A stretch of DNA of 64,000 nucleotides from Lepas anatifera (taxonomy: Eukaryota; Arthropoda; Thecostraca; Lepadidae), in NCBI GenBank assembly GCA_034440635.1, contig JAOTON010002096.1, positions 67,001 through 131,000 of the forward strand. The letters run 5' to 3'. The notes below the pieces were generated by a model. That model was not told the DNA's origin, searched no databases, and was given only the letters and a program-made list of their open reading frames with translations. Numbering within the stretch: the stretch's first letter is position 1; each line of letters starts with the position of its first letter. The position numbers and the translations under genes are program-made. Shown in pieces: positions 22,986 to 33,871 of the stretch.

Positions 22986-23546
22986 TTAACGCCTGCCCTG
23001 GTGGATTTCTGACCCACTTTTGAAATTCGAGTGGGGCGTGTTCAAGCACCTCCTCTCGAATTTGGCACCTATGCGGGATAGCGTATAAATGAAAAAGGTG
23101 GTGAATAGCTCATACAAATTCATGACGAAACTATATCAGTCACTTTTTGGCTCAGGTCAATATTGTGTTCATGAGAGCCAAAGTAGGTGACATGGTATAT
23201 CAGAGTTTCTGGGCTCTAGTGTCCGAGAGAGTTGAGATAGGATCAATTTTTAGGCACCAATCGCTTCCTCATTACGGTGAATCGAACGATTTATTATATG
23301 ACTATACTAGGCCGAATTATAAAAATGACCTGATCTGAGGCCAGGTCTAGCAGACCTGAGGATCCGATCTAGCACAGGCAATATGCAAATCAATCGACTC
23401 CCAATAGCAATGCAAACCTATCTGTATAAAAGTAAAAGCTTTATTGTCATTTCCTGCAAAGCTTTTGGTCCAAGTCTGAAATTCTGCTTAGTAGCCCCAG
23501 ATGACCTCTCCGAGGTCACAGGTCCCCCAATGGGGGCGAGGGTTAA
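22986..23546 (+). mobile_element. TTAA-flanked non-autonomous element, internally deleted copy
   Basis: TTAA lies at both ends (22986-22989 and 23543-23546). It starts TTAACGCCTGCCCTGGTGG and ends CCCCAATGGGGGCGAGGG before TTAA. The interior matches the first half of the 27282-28274 copy and then jumps to the terminal repeat, giving 561 bp. Confidence 0.7.
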
Positions 23547-24156
23547 GGAACTGAATGAGAGTATGTATGTACAGTGTATATGAGTATGTACATTCGCACT
23601 GATTGGTAGGTATTAGTGTCGGTTGTCTTAAAAATATATTAAAAACGATTACACTTCTCGCAAAAGGCTACGCCACTGGTAATGTATTGTTACGATATCT
23701 TTAAATATGGGCCCATACGAACTGCATGAGACGTCGATTTTGAAAATTAATGAAAAAAATGTTTTCGTTGTTGCCGGTGATTTTCTGTGCTTTTCACAAT
23801 AACTTCCGATCGTTGGACTCGATGTAGTATTTTTTCACGTCGCTTCATGCTTCCAGTTAAAACGCAGCAGGTGAGGCAACAATGGTGTCGGCAGGAAACA
23901 TCACTTGCGAGATATTTCGCAAAAGCGACCGCCGCCCAATACTTATCAACCGGTATGGAACCGGCTATACATGCCCTCAAATGAGAGGTGGAAAATGTAA
24001 CCATTTATTGCACCAGAAACAAGCGAGGGCTAGATTCAAATTCATAAGCAGTGTTTCATCAAAAATCAATCTTCCTTCTCCCACCAGGTTCGCAGACCGC
24101 TGATTACTTGTCACGTGACAATCAAGTTTCATAACATCGTTTGCTATTTAACGTTA
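23547..24156. other. Non-coding sequence downstream of the host gene
   Basis: AT-rich, with no repeat recognised elsewhere in the window. It should contain the 3'UTR of the minus-strand gene. Only weak AATAA-like hexamers are seen near 24150, so no poly(A) signal is called. Confidence 0.4.
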
Positions 24157-24720
24157 TTATGTACAAACTTGAATCCCTCCTCTAAGATTACACCTTTCAG
24201 AAATGCACTCGTAAGACCTATCACAACGTGCCATAAATGGCTTGCGGTCGGTGCATCGCATTGGTAGTTCAACGCCTTCAATGAGGTCGACAGGGGCGCA
24301 GTACTGTCCTTCAGGGCACTCTTGACCAGAATTAGTCCCCACTGTGGTGCACATGTTGACGTTGACAGGCGACGGAGGGCACATTGAACACGTTATTGGC
24401 TCTGGACACGTTGTTGGCTCTGGACACATTGTTGGCTCTGGACACGTTGTTGGCTCTGGACACGTTGTTGGCGCTGGACACATTGTTGGCTCTGGACACG
24501 TTGGACATGTTGTTGGTGGAACTGAGGCTTGTCCCTTTCCTAGCAGAGCAGCAGTGGTGCATACATTCCTCTCGAGCAGTTTCTTCAGGATTTCAGTGCC
24601 GCCAAAGAAATTGAGTAGGCGGCTCGTTCTTGGAAACGGCGGTTCAGAATCTAGCGCGCAAGATGGCTTTAAACGAGTCATTACTCCGAATGCAACAATA
24701 GCCGCAAAGATAAACCTCAT
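24157..24720 (-). CDS. Secreted cysteine-rich protein with TCPEP hexapeptide repeats
   Basis: A single-exon ORF of 187 codons. Residues 1-22 form a signal peptide (hydrophobic core FIFAAIVAFGV, likely cleavage after SCA). A basic/hydrophobic stretch with FFGGTEILKKLLERN follows. About residues 68-110 hold tandem units of TTCPEP or MCPEP, encoded by an 18-nt repeat. The C-terminal part (about 115-187) is cysteine-rich with spacing C-x5-C-x14-C-x9-C-x5-C-x4-C-x8-C, consistent with a disulfide-bonded extracellular module. The promoter fits the start chosen. I do not recognise the family; the shape fits an extracellular-matrix, cement, mucin-like or defence protein, without proof. It lies between TTAA elements and is the only convincing non-mobile gene here. 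Confidence 0.7.
   Translation of the reverse strand: MRFIFAAIVAFGVMTRLKPSCALDSEPPFPRTSRLLNFFGGTEILKKLLERNVCTTAALLGKGQASVPPTTCPTCPEPTMCPAPTTCPEPTTCPEPTMCPEPTTCPEPITCSMCPPSPVNVNMCTTVGTNSGQECPEGQYCAPVDLIEGVELPMRCTDRKPFMARCDRSYECISERCNLRGGIQVCT
24384..24510 (-). repeat. 18-bp coding tandem repeat
   Basis: About seven units of the GTTGGCTCTGGACAC type (plus-strand reading) encode the TCPEP repeat. The minor A/G and C/T variants give Thr/Met and Glu/Ala alternation. Repeat number is likely to vary between alleles. Confidence 0.75.
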
Positions 24721-24791
24721 GATTCCCTTTCTTGTCAGATGAGAAGTCGCGGAGTTTCCTACGATGCACAGTCCCGGGAGAAGTGCAAAGG

Positions 24792-24827
24792 CAGTATGAG
24801 CTCAAACTACATTGGAGGAGCTTTATA
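24792..24827 (-). promoter_or_regulatory. TATA box and initiator of the secreted-protein gene
   Basis: Minus-strand TATAAAG (24827-24821) lies 30 bp upstream of an initiator-like TCATACT whose A is at 24797. The ATG follows 77 nt later at 24720. The spacing is canonical for an RNA polymerase II core promoter. Confidence 0.6.
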
Positions 24828-24942
24828 GCCACAGAAGCTTTCTAATATACAGCCTAGCAAGCATGTTTAGCTGCAAACTCTGCATTTTTACAACAGGTAA
24901 GAGCAACCAGTTTACTTGCACGGCACCCAGATTTACGACACC

Positions 24943-25035
24943 ATCCCTCCGCTGGTGTCCAGGTCTTAGAAGCGATTTGCAGTGCCTGGGGGGCGGGGGA
25001 TTTCCAGTCGGGACACCTGGTGCCGAACTAGTGCG
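24943..25035 (+). repeat. Dispersed repeat, copy 2
   Basis: Relative of 22745-22825, with the inverted arms GGTGTCC and GGACACC. It abuts a TTAA-element fragment. Confidence 0.45.
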
Positions 25036-25600
25036 ACACGAACCGGGAAAGAAACCCAGGATACTACGGTTTGGAAAATATTGAGGCATTCTCAGCTGTA
25101 TCCACACAAATACAGCCTAATTTCTGTTTTCTCCTTGCGCTTTCAATGGAGAGGTCATGCATGATCTGTATCTGACCCAAGATCATAGACATAAAAAATA
25201 CCGGAACATATTTTGTAGCGCTCGGTGGATCATTGTGTTGGGTAGAAGGACTCTGTTCTTATTTATACCATCTTCAACTTTTTTGGAGGTGAGGTCAGGT
25301 TGGAGTGGAGGTGGCGCTGCGGGGCGGCACGTGGTCTATTTAAGCAGCGGCACCGGGTGGTCCTCTCGTGGTGGTGGCCGGCGTCGGGGGGCTGACTGTG
25401 CGAGCGGTGCGTGTTATAAGCACTCGTGCTTTTGCACCAATTGCGAATAATTACTGAAAACTTTTGTATGTTTCATTATGAAAATATATGTTTGTCTGTC
25501 TGTCTGTCTGTCACTTGACCTGCACTGGTAGCCTGACCTGAGATGGTCTGACCTTAAAAATTTGGATCTCTAACAAGTTTAGCAACGAATAGGCATAGAG
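25036..25600 (+). mobile_element. Fragment of a TTAA element with an internal insertion
   Basis: It matches the second half of the 27282-28274 copy: AACCGGGAAAGAAACCC, then ATACTACGGTTTGG, then TACAGCC and later CACTTGACCTGCACTGG. The match is interrupted at 25292-25505 by unrelated sequence. The left terminal half is missing. Confidence 0.6.
25292..25505 (+). mobile_element. Unidentified 0.2-kb insertion with a TCTG microsatellite tail
   Basis: It interrupts a TTAA element between GAGGTCAGGT and GTCACTTGACC, which are adjacent in the copy near 26290. It is GC-rich at its 5' end, has a TATTTAAG motif near 25340, and ends with ATATATGTTTGTCTGTCTG. The tail suggests retrotransposition, but no Pol III boxes or TSD longer than 2-3 bp are seen. 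Confidence 0.4.
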
Positions 25601-25636
25601 AAATAGGGTCTAACTGGGTAGACTCAGTCGCTAAGT

Positions 25637-26481
25637 TTAACACGCGCATTGACGGGGGTCTGAGCCACCTTCGCTTTGACGGGGGGCGGGTACCCGCCGC
25701 CCCCCTAAGATCTCGAGAACCACGGTAGGTAGCGAAAAACGGTAAACGGCGTTGGATAGCCCATCCACTTCTCCATCGAAAATATTTGAACTATTTTTTT
25801 CAGGTCACATTTAAGGTCACGAGAGGTCAAAACATGTTGTCATAGGGATAACATGTAAATTACGTTTTTCGGCCATTATATCTGAACAAGTAAAGATAGA
25901 GCAAAACGACTGGAACCATATGAATCCTCGCAGGAAGCCAAATCGAATGATATATAATATGACCTTGCTATGTCAAATTAAGGATTTGACCTGACCTGAG
26001 GTCAGGTCAGGGTCAAATTATATAAAATGCATATAATTAGAACTGCAGAGCCAAGGCGAGTCTAATGCAGCTAAATAAATGTTCGATCAACATCCGTTAC
26101 TGAGCTATTCAGTAAAAACCATTTTTCCCATGTATTTCCAATGGAGAGGTCATGCCCCGTACCTGACCTTAGGTCATCCATATAAAAATACCGGAACATA
26201 TTTTAGAGAACTCGGTGGGGCCATTATGTGATATGAGTTTCAATCGGATAAGTTCACCCTGCTTCGACTTATTCTATCTTAAACTTTTTTTGAGGTCAGG
26301 TCACTTGACCTGTACTGGTGACCTGACCTGAGATGACCTAACCTTGAAATTTTCACAGAAGATGTAAAAATGATGAGGAAAAAGGTATGCGAAGTACGGT
26401 GGCGCTACGCGCCGCCGTTTTTCTGCTATCTCCGAAAAACCCGAGGGGGCGAGTACCCGCCCCCGTCAATGCGCGTATTAA
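25637..26481 (+). mobile_element. TTAA-flanked non-autonomous element, type A
   Basis: TTAA occurs at 25637-25640 and 26478-26481. The ends are inverted repeats: TTAACACGCGCATTGACG at the left, and TTAATACGCGCATTGACG as the reverse complement of the right end. The body contains the family core: CGAATGATATATAATATGACC and the clustered half-sites TGACCTGACCTGAGG. It is non-coding, 845 bp. Confidence 0.75.
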
Positions 26482-27281
26482 TTTGGCTGCAGTCACCTCC
26501 GTAACTTTATGTCGAAGGTGACAATGCAACGGTGATCTCTAAGGCGAGGGTTTTTTTGCGTCTTTTTGTGGGGGGTCAGCTTTTCTATCGCTAGCACACT
26601 CTGGCCCTCGAAGTCAAAGATGTGGTCGATGTTTACATCTAATAAGTGGAATTCTCCGGGGCATAGATGATGCCCCGTTAAAAATTAAGGGAGTGGTATA
26701 GCGCGAAGATGACGGGTTTGGATCTACACGTTTTAGCAGCCAGCAGGGCTTTGGTGGATTCTGGGTTGGTGGTTTTTACAAGAACAGCCTTCTGATACCT
26801 GGTAATATCGAAACTACCTTTCAATTTTTGGCTGATGGCCTTATTTAAACTGAAGGTTGATTCCTTGGCCAAGTTTAGGTTGGCGGAAAGGTAGCGGCCA
26901 AACAGCCAAACTCCGCTTGGCAGGTTGGCTTTATTTTTGACGGGGCTGGAGGTGCGGAATGACGCTTTGCTGGAAGCCATAGTGTGTTTGGGACCAAATA
27001 CGTTAAATCTTTGATCAAAATGAAGCTTTTGCTTTGCTAAATGATAGACTTTAGTTAGATAGGCTTTAGTTTGAGAGCTATTGGGAGAGAAGAATTTCTG
27101 GTAGTCGTATCAGAGAGGGCAAATTTTGCAAATATAGCTAGAGCTAGTGGGAGAATTCGCTTAACTGGGTTTCTTAGTGGGGTTTTATTCTATATCGGGA
27201 GAGTTTGGAAAAAGCTCCTAACTTAATCTGGCGTTATAAAGTTCTATCCAACAGGATGACACAGTCACAAATCGGGGGGAT
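26482..27281. other. Intervening sequence with one small ORF
   Basis: Between two TTAA elements. Apart from the 26678-26980 frame, no repeat or gene is recognised. Confidence 0.4.
26678..26980 (-). CDS. Short hypothetical ORF, possible ORF1 remnant of a retroelement
   Basis: There are 100 codons. The segment SGVWLFGRYLSANLNLAKES, followed by a basic helix-like stretch and AVLVKTTNPESTKALLAAK, has a beta-alpha-beta feel like RRM-type ORF1 domains of LINEs. It may be chance. No partner ORF, promoter or second copy is seen in the window. Confidence 0.25.
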   Translation of the reverse strand: MASSKASFRTSSPVKNKANLPSGVWLFGRYLSANLNLAKESTFSLNKAISQKLKGSFDITRYQKAVLVKTTNPESTKALLAAKTCRSKPVIFALYHSLNF

Positions 27282-28274
27282 TTAACCCGCACCCTGGTGG
27301 GCCTCCGAGGCACTGCGCCCTGGTGGAAGGTTTTTGAAGAAACCCTTGAACTCGGCCCATATTCGGGATGGCAAAAAAAAAACGCAAACGCTAGTGGATA
27401 GCTCCCTACAAATTCATGAAGGAACTATATTAGTCACTTTTTGGCTCAGGTCAATATTGTCGTCATGACAGGTCAAAGAAAGTGGGATTTCAGCAGAGTT
27501 TTGGGCTCTTGCGTCTGGCAGAGTTGAGTTACGGTCAATTTTTAAGCATCATTCGCTTGTTCTTGTCACAGTAAACGCATGATGTAGAATGTGTTTTTAC
27601 TAGGTCGAAACATAAAAATAACCTTGACCTTAGGTCGGATCAACGACACTTTTTAACCTAGTATAGTCAATATGCATATTAAGCGACTTGCAATAGCAAT
27701 CTAAACGCAATGATATCAAAACAAAAGCTGTTTCATCATTGTATACAAAGTTATTGACCTAAGTCTAAAAACTGCTTAAGTCGCCCCAGATGACCTCTCA
27801 GAGGTCACAGGTAAAAATATTGCAACAGGAACCTGGAAAGAGGCCCATAATACTACGATTCCGAGAATGTGAGGGTATTTTCAGGTGTACCAACATAAAA
27901 ACAGCCCCAATTTCTCTGATTCCCATGTATTTCCAATGGCAAGGTCATGGTATATACTTGCCATGATGTCATTGATATGTAAAATCCCGCATTATATGTT
28001 GTAGCATTTGGTGGGTCCATTACATGGCATCAATTTCAATCCGATGGATTCAACAAATTTTTACGCATACCACCTTAGACATTTTTTGGGTTCTGGTCAC
28101 TTCACCTGCACTGGTGAGCTCACCTGAGATGTCCTAACTGTAAAATTTTGGGAAAAGTTGCAGAATTGATTAAGGATAAGGTGTGCCAAGTACAGCGGCG
28201 ATTCGGCGCCGCTTTTTTCGCGCCTCCGGAAAAACCCGAGGGGGTGTTGAAAACCCCACCGGGGCGAGGGTCAA
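27282..28274 (+). mobile_element. TTAA-flanked non-autonomous element, long copy
   Basis: It starts TTAACCCGCACCCTGGTGGG (27282) and ends CCCCACCGGGGCGAGGGTCAA (28274), where the final TTAA has decayed to TCAA. It provides the uninterrupted reference for the copy at 4762-5899 and the fragments at 25036 and 37289. About 990 bp, non-coding, rich in AGGTCA/TGACCT half-sites. Confidence 0.7.
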
Positions 28275-28557
28275 ACTTCATCCCATTGTGGCAGAGCCAT
28301 TGAGAGGCAGAAGTGAGGGCAGCCTCCATGCGGGTGACAATCAAATGTAAATCACGGTTCTTACCGCGAACCAAGAGACATGTATCATCTGGATAGCAGA
28401 CTGTCGTCACTCCCTCACCGATATACGAACTCAGAGCGTTGGCCAAAAGTGAGGAGAGGATAGAAGGCTCCTTCCTGAAAAATACCAATTTTGACATTTC
28501 CAGTTTCTGACAACTTTCGACTCTCTGCTCTGTCAACGCAGCTGGTTGTAGGGGCAT
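28275..28557 (-). pseudogene. Non-LTR RT palm fragment (not family X/Y)
   Basis: The minus-strand frame contains SSLLANALSSYIGEGV, then CYPDDTCLLVRG (catalytic DD motif, with YA replaced by YP) and LTSASQWLCHNGMKFD, the thumb-side motif of CR1/Jockey-like RTs. It is truncated at both ends and abuts the TTAA element at 28274. Confidence 0.6.
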
Positions 28558-28900
28558 CCCCCATCAAAACTTAACACCAAATATCGCCCTCAATTCGGAG
28601 GTTCAACCCTGTAGAGTTGGAGGGAAACCTCTGAATCTGGCAGCACTGCTCCCGCTGCTCTGTGCAGAGGTGAGAAGTGTCTCACACATTTCCGGTGTGT
28701 ACTTATTACTACAGTTCGATGACATCATTGCAGCAATTCTACACCTATGCCCCGCCTGTGCTAATTCGTTACCCCATCCTATCTCGGCTTATTAAACCGG
28801 ATTCAACCTGGAAGACTTACAAAAACACTATCTACGGTTCACTCTAGCTTTTGGACCGTCCAAAGTTCGGACTTAGGCTCTAGCTATAAAGCGAGACAGT

Positions 28901-28960
28901 GCCTAATGATTGCTAAGAGTGCCTAATAATTGCTAACAATGCCTAATAATAGCTAATGAG
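28901..28960 (+). repeat. Three 20-bp tandem repeats
   Basis: Three consecutive 20-bp units begin GCCTAATGATTGCTAA, GCCTAATAATTGCTAA and GCCTAATAATAGCTAA. Function is not evident. Confidence 0.6.
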
Positions 28961-29011
28961 GTGTACCGATACACTAGCCTTGAATGTCACAGAGCCTAGC
29001 TACCTCACATC

Positions 29012-29164
29012 AAGCTGCCGGCTCTTCGCCTTACTGCATCGCAACGGCCGTTTAATTACCGGGGGACGAAGATCTGGAATGAGTTGCCACCGCCCGCCGT
29101 AACTGCACTATCACTAGCCAGCTTTAGAAAGGTGGTCAGAGAACAACCAGTTGTCCGTAATTAA
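29012..29164 (+). pseudogene. C-terminus of a CR1/L2/RTE-like RT ORF
   Basis: The plus-strand frame reads LRLTASQRPFNYRG, then TKIWNELPP, then LASFRKVV, ending in TAA at 29162-29164. This is the typical last segment of many LINE RTs (F-RG-K-WN-LP, then SFK). It is a 5'-truncated remnant on the strand opposite to the RT fragment at 28275, so they are separate insertions. Confidence 0.6.
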
Positions 29165-29757
29165 TTACCGGACTCGTGCCACTTCAACGTAGGCGTTTCG
29201 TGTGTCTTGCTTTATTGCCTGTGTGCTGGTTGGTGCGCTGTGTGGGAAAGTGCATCTTGTCAGACGATGCCTGAAATACCCAATGACATTTGGATGAAAT
29301 CGAATATAAGAACGAACGAACATCCTGCTGGCCTCGAATGGCGTCCGCCGCTGATCGGACAGACCTGTCCGGTTCCGGCGCGTCTGGAAAATGCAGCAGC
29401 CGAGCGATGGTCGCGGAAAGGGCTCACGGCCGCCCCGCAGGTTAGGTTATCACTGTACTCATGACTGTGGACGTTTCAAACTGAACGCAAAGTATCTCTT
29501 TGCACTTATGACCTTGTGACTTTTTGAACACCGCTTCTCTGACCTTTCTGCATTTTTTAACGTGCTGCACTTATGAACTGTGGGCAATTTGAACGTGCTT
29601 GATAAACCTTACCTAATCTAATCTAGGTTTAGATAAAGCTAACCTTACCTAAACCCCATAGAGGTTTTTGACGCATCACTCTGTCAAAAATAAATCAAGG
29701 CTTATGTCAGACACCGACACTGCCGGTGGAAAAAAGCAGAGGTTAGTTTAAGTTAGG
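29165..29757. other. Non-coding flank with degenerate TTAGG-like stretches
   Basis: It holds the 3' flank of the RT remnant and AT-rich sequence. Segments such as CTTACCTAATCTAATC and GGTTAGTTTAAGTTAGG resemble arthropod telomeric TTAGG but are imperfect. Confidence 0.35.
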
Positions 29758-29966
29758 TTAACACGCGCATTGTCGGGGGTCTGAGCCACCTTCGCTTTGA
29801 CGGAGGGGCGGATACCCGCCCGCCTCCCCCCTAAGATCTCGAGAACCATGGTAGGTAGCGAAAAATGGTAAACGGCGTTGGGTGGCGTCCCGTCCACTTG
29901 TCTATCGAAAACATTTGAACCATTTTTTGCCAGATCACATTCAATTTTTTGTCAGGTCCCCCGTCA
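29758..29966 (+). mobile_element. Short type-A TTAA element, left part (host of LINE X2)
   Basis: It begins TTAACACGCGCATTGTCG and matches 25637-25810 closely (AGATCTCGAGAACCA, GTAGGTAGCGAAAAA). It is cut at 29966 by LINE X2. The right terminal repeat resumes at 37276 and closes with TTAA at 37285-37288. Without the LINE the element is about 220 bp, an internally deleted derivative. Confidence 0.75.
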
Positions 29967-29987
29967 TCATCATCATTTGGTGTTTTA

Positions 29988-30020
29988 GGGCGCGCCGACA
30001 ACAAGGGTCATGTGGCGCCC
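29988..30020 (-). other. 3' hairpin tail of LINE X2
   Basis: GGGCGC/GCGCCC stem with ACATGACCC in the loop, followed by TAAAACACC and an ATG-type microsatellite. Confidence 0.75.
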
Positions 30021-30146
30021 ATAACGCTAGACAAGATATGTATAAAAGAGTTTCAACATCTCAGGGGCTTAAGGTGTGTCAAGGGTAAAATGTAAATACA
30101 CCGCACGTGCTTCAACAAGTCAAAGTGAAAAGACAGGTATTACGTC

Positions 30147-33100
30147 CTAGGATGGTGAGTAAATGACATTAAATGAGACACTCTTTAAAAAAGCGGCAAT
30201 AGCCGTGAAGTCCACGGTTGGATGCTCTCCAAGCAGCGAATCCAGTGAAGGCGACCCGTGAAAGTATCGCTGTCTCTCAACCTCAAAATCTCGACAATCC
30301 ACAAGAACGTGGCGCACAGACAGGCGCTCCCCACAGCGAGCACACTCCGGCGGGACATCTCTACAAAGTAAAAATGAATGTGTTGCGTGGGTGTGGCCAA
30401 TGCGGAGCCTAGAGAGGATCACCTCCTCCCTCCTTGAACTCGCAGAACCTGAAAAGCGCTTACCGATCAGCGGTTTCAGGGCCCGAAGCCTCTGACCCTT
30501 TGGGTCCGTATCCCACCTGTCCTGCCATAATTTAGTCACGTGTTTTCGAATATGTGGGAACCAATCAGAGCAAGGGATCCGAAGGCCCGATGGTACGGTG
30601 CCCTGTGCTGCCTGCTTTGCAGCGAGATCGGCGCGCTCGTTTCCAACGATACCTGAATGACTGGGGACCCAGGCTAGTATAACTTGCTTTTTCTTGACAT
30701 GCGTTCGGTGAAGTCTGTGTCTGATTTCATCTAGATAAAATGATGATGACGACTTAGTTCCGAAACACTCGAGGGCCTGTAGCGAAGATAGAGAGTCAGT
30801 GAATATAACACATCGGAGCTGTCTCGATAAAAGAATAGCGTCCAGGCAGCGTAGAATGGCGAATAACTCCGCAGTGAAAACCGAAGCAGCAGACGGTAGA
30901 GTGAAACACCTTGCAACATCATCACTTACAAAGGCACATCCGACACCATCCTGACCCTTCGATCCATCCGTATAAAAGAGCCTGTGGTTTGGATAGGAAG
31001 TCTGACAGTGCTCCAGAAAAACCTGTTGCGAGGCTACCGGAGTCAAATATCTGGTTTTTGAGACCAGGCTTGTGTCTACCGTTGGCTCAGCTACCATCCA
31101 AGGTTCGATGGACGGGGCCTGAAAAAGTTCCACCTGTTCCAAGTTAACTTGGGCGTCATCAAGCCAGCTAGCTATCCTGTAATCTGCGTGCCGGGCATAC
31201 TGAGGAGAGTGTTCAATTTGACGCCGTTGTTCATGTGAGAACAGCTTTCGGAAGGTTGGGTGATTTGGGAACTGAAAAAGTTTTAGGGCATACTGCATGC
31301 CATGCATTCTGCGCCTTAGGTCCAACGGCATCTCACTTGCCTCCACGAGCATACTGGAGGTGGGAGATGTGCGAAAAGCACCGATTATTATCCTGATGGC
31401 GTGATAATGAACTGTGTCTAGCATGCGTTTAGAGCTTTCCGTGGCGGCATCATATGCTATGGAACCATATTCTATTTTAGATCGGACCAAAGATCTATAT
31501 AACATAAGGAGGGTTTTCTGGTCCGCGCCATACTTGGGCTTGGTCAAAACTTTAAAGATATTTAGGGCTTTGAAACATCTATCCCTTAGATCCTTGAAAT
31601 GTGGCACGTATGTTAATTTCCTATCAATGATTACACCGAGAAAGCGGGTTTGTTCTACTACATCTATGGCTTGTTTATACATTGTTAGGACAGGATCAGT
31701 GCAATCATTTCGTTTACGACAAAAATGTATGCATTTTGTTTTTTGCATTGAGAACTTCAAACCATTCTGTCCGCTCCATCGTTCCAACTTATCCAGAGCA
31801 ATCTGCAACTGCCTCACGGCCGATAGTGTGGATGATGTCGTGACCCAAATAGTAAAATCATCGACAAAGAGGGCTGTGTTTATATTCGGAGGGATACCAT
31901 TTGCTATATCGTTGATTGCAATTGCAAACAGCGCAACAGAGAGGACGCTGCCCTGCGGTGTTCCATTTTCTTGTGTGTATTCATCAGATTCTGATGTGCC
32001 AACGCGGTATCGAAAACGTCTGTTCTTAAGAAAATTGGACAGAAACCATCCCAAGTGACCTCGCACACCTAGATCGAAGACCTTCTGCAGGATACCGTGC
32101 CTCCAGGTGAGATCGAATGCTCGCTCAATGTCAAAAAGACGGCAATTGTGTGCTGCTTTCTGCTGAAGCCTTTCCGGATAGACAAGTCTAAAGCTAAGAG
32201 GTGGTCAATGGTGCTTCGACCCCTCCGGAATCCGCATTGAATGTTCGACAGTAGATTATTGGTCTCCAAAAAAGACATGAGGCGGAGGTTAACCATCTTC
32301 TCCAGCAGCTTGCAGACGCAAGAGGTCAGTGAAATTGGGCGGTAGTCCCCAGGTGACCTACCTTCCTTACCAGGCTTCAGTATGGGGACAACAACCGCGT
32401 CTCGCCATTGCTCGGGAAAGTCATGTTTTACCCAGATGTGGTTGAAGATGTGGAGTAGAGATGCTAATGAGCTGTCAGGAAGATGGGAAAGCATTTCATT
32501 TCGAATAGTGTCAGGCCCAGGTGAAACTGGCCTAACAGAACGAAGTGCTCCTTTCAGTTCACGCATTGTAAATGGAACATTGTATGAGGCAGAATGGTTA
32601 TGTCCGAAGTTAACATTTGTTTGCTCTGCTCGTCCGCGTAAGCGCCTGAAGCTATCGTCCTGGACATGAGAGCTACATCTCATGCTGAAGGCTGCCGCCA
32701 TACGGTTCGATACTTCTTTTGTGTCAGTTATTTTGATGCCGTTATCATCTAATACGGGTGTGGATGTGGATTGTGACCTACCCTGAAGTTGTTTTACTCT
32801 GGTCCAAACCTGTGTAGTTGGTGTAAATCTATTCACGGTACACACATACTCCAACCACCACCTCCGCTTGGCATTTAACACAATGCGGCGAGCGAGTGCT
32901 CGGGCACGCTTGAAGGCTATAAGGGTCGTGGTTGTCGTACTCCTCCTAAGAACTCTAAAAGCCCGCTTTCTACTTAAAATGGCCTGCTTGCACTCGTGGC
33001 TCCACCAGGGAACAGGCGTTCGCCTGAGTTTGCCAGACGTCATGGGTATAAAAGTCGCTGCGGCCTCCAAAATCATGTTGTTAAAGTCTCTTACGCTCTG

Positions 33101-33871
33101 AGTAGCCGAAGTCGCAGAGGAGAGGTTCACCAAACCACACGCACTCTCAAAGCCAGTCCAATCTGCCCGCCGTGTGTTCCATCGTGGAAGATTTGTTCTG
33201 CAGACGGATGTCCGGGTTTGTGAGATGATAATAGGGAAGTGGTCGCTACCGTGTGGGTCATCTAGAGATTTCCACCGGAGCTGGGCTAAGAGAGACGGTG
33301 TACAAATTGAAAGGTCTATAGCAGAGTGATTTCCAGATGGAAGAGATACGTGGGTGGGGCGACCGGTATTCAAAAGACATAGTGAGTTTAGGTGGAGAAA
33401 GCGTTCAAGTGTTCGACCTCGAGCACACGTACGGCCCCCAGCCACTCCCCACGCGGCGTTGTGGGCGTTGAAGTCGCCCAATAACATATAAGGGGTTGGG
33501 AGCTGATCAACAAGGCTGTTCAGATTATTTATGTCAGTGTTACCTCCCGGTGGTAAGTAAATGGAACAAACTGTCAGCTTCATAAAACCCAAGTCGGCCC
33601 GGGCTGCCACAGCCTGCAAGGTACTTCTTAAAGTGATTTGATGACATGGTATGGATGTGTGGACAGCTAACATCACTCCACCGTATGCTATTGTGGTGCT
33701 AAATACGTCTTTTCGGAATATATTGTACTGTCGAACTGAAAACTTACCACCTGGACGCAGCTTAGTCTCCTGGAGGCAAACAACAGATGGATTATAAGCA
33801 GATAAGAGGCTCTGCAGGTCCGAGACGTTTGAACGAAGGCCTCGGCAGTTCCATTGTAGAAATTGTGTCAT
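30147..33871 (-). pseudogene. LINE X2 ORF2 (endonuclease-RT-RNase H), one frameshift
   Basis: The ATG at 33871 opens MTQFLQWNCRGLRSN. Endonuclease motifs are CLQETKLRPG, YLPPGGN, LLGDFNAHN and GSDHFPI. RT motifs are YRPISLTSCVCKLLEKMVN, CGFRRGRSTIDHL, then GTPQGSVLS and LFVDDFTIWV. RNase H shows FYTDGSKGQDGVGCAFV, FTAELFAIL, IFTDSLSSLQAL and WVPSHSGIVGNERADLAA. The finger is CARCGERLSVRHVLVDC. The single break, near 32135-32150 at the FFDVERAYD-equivalent block, lies in an A-run one base shorter than in X4. Apart from that the protein is complete at about 1240 residues. Confidence 0.9.

Noticed and set aside
24344..24742. Plus-strand ORFs (LLALDT and VGSGHV repeats) opposite the secreted-protein gene
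   Set aside because: They are shadows of the 18-bp repeat, which is open in several frames. The promoter and signal peptide support the minus-strand frame.
29590..29761. Interstitial telomere made of TTAGG repeats
   Set aside because: The matches are short and imperfect, with no tandem run of more than about two units.
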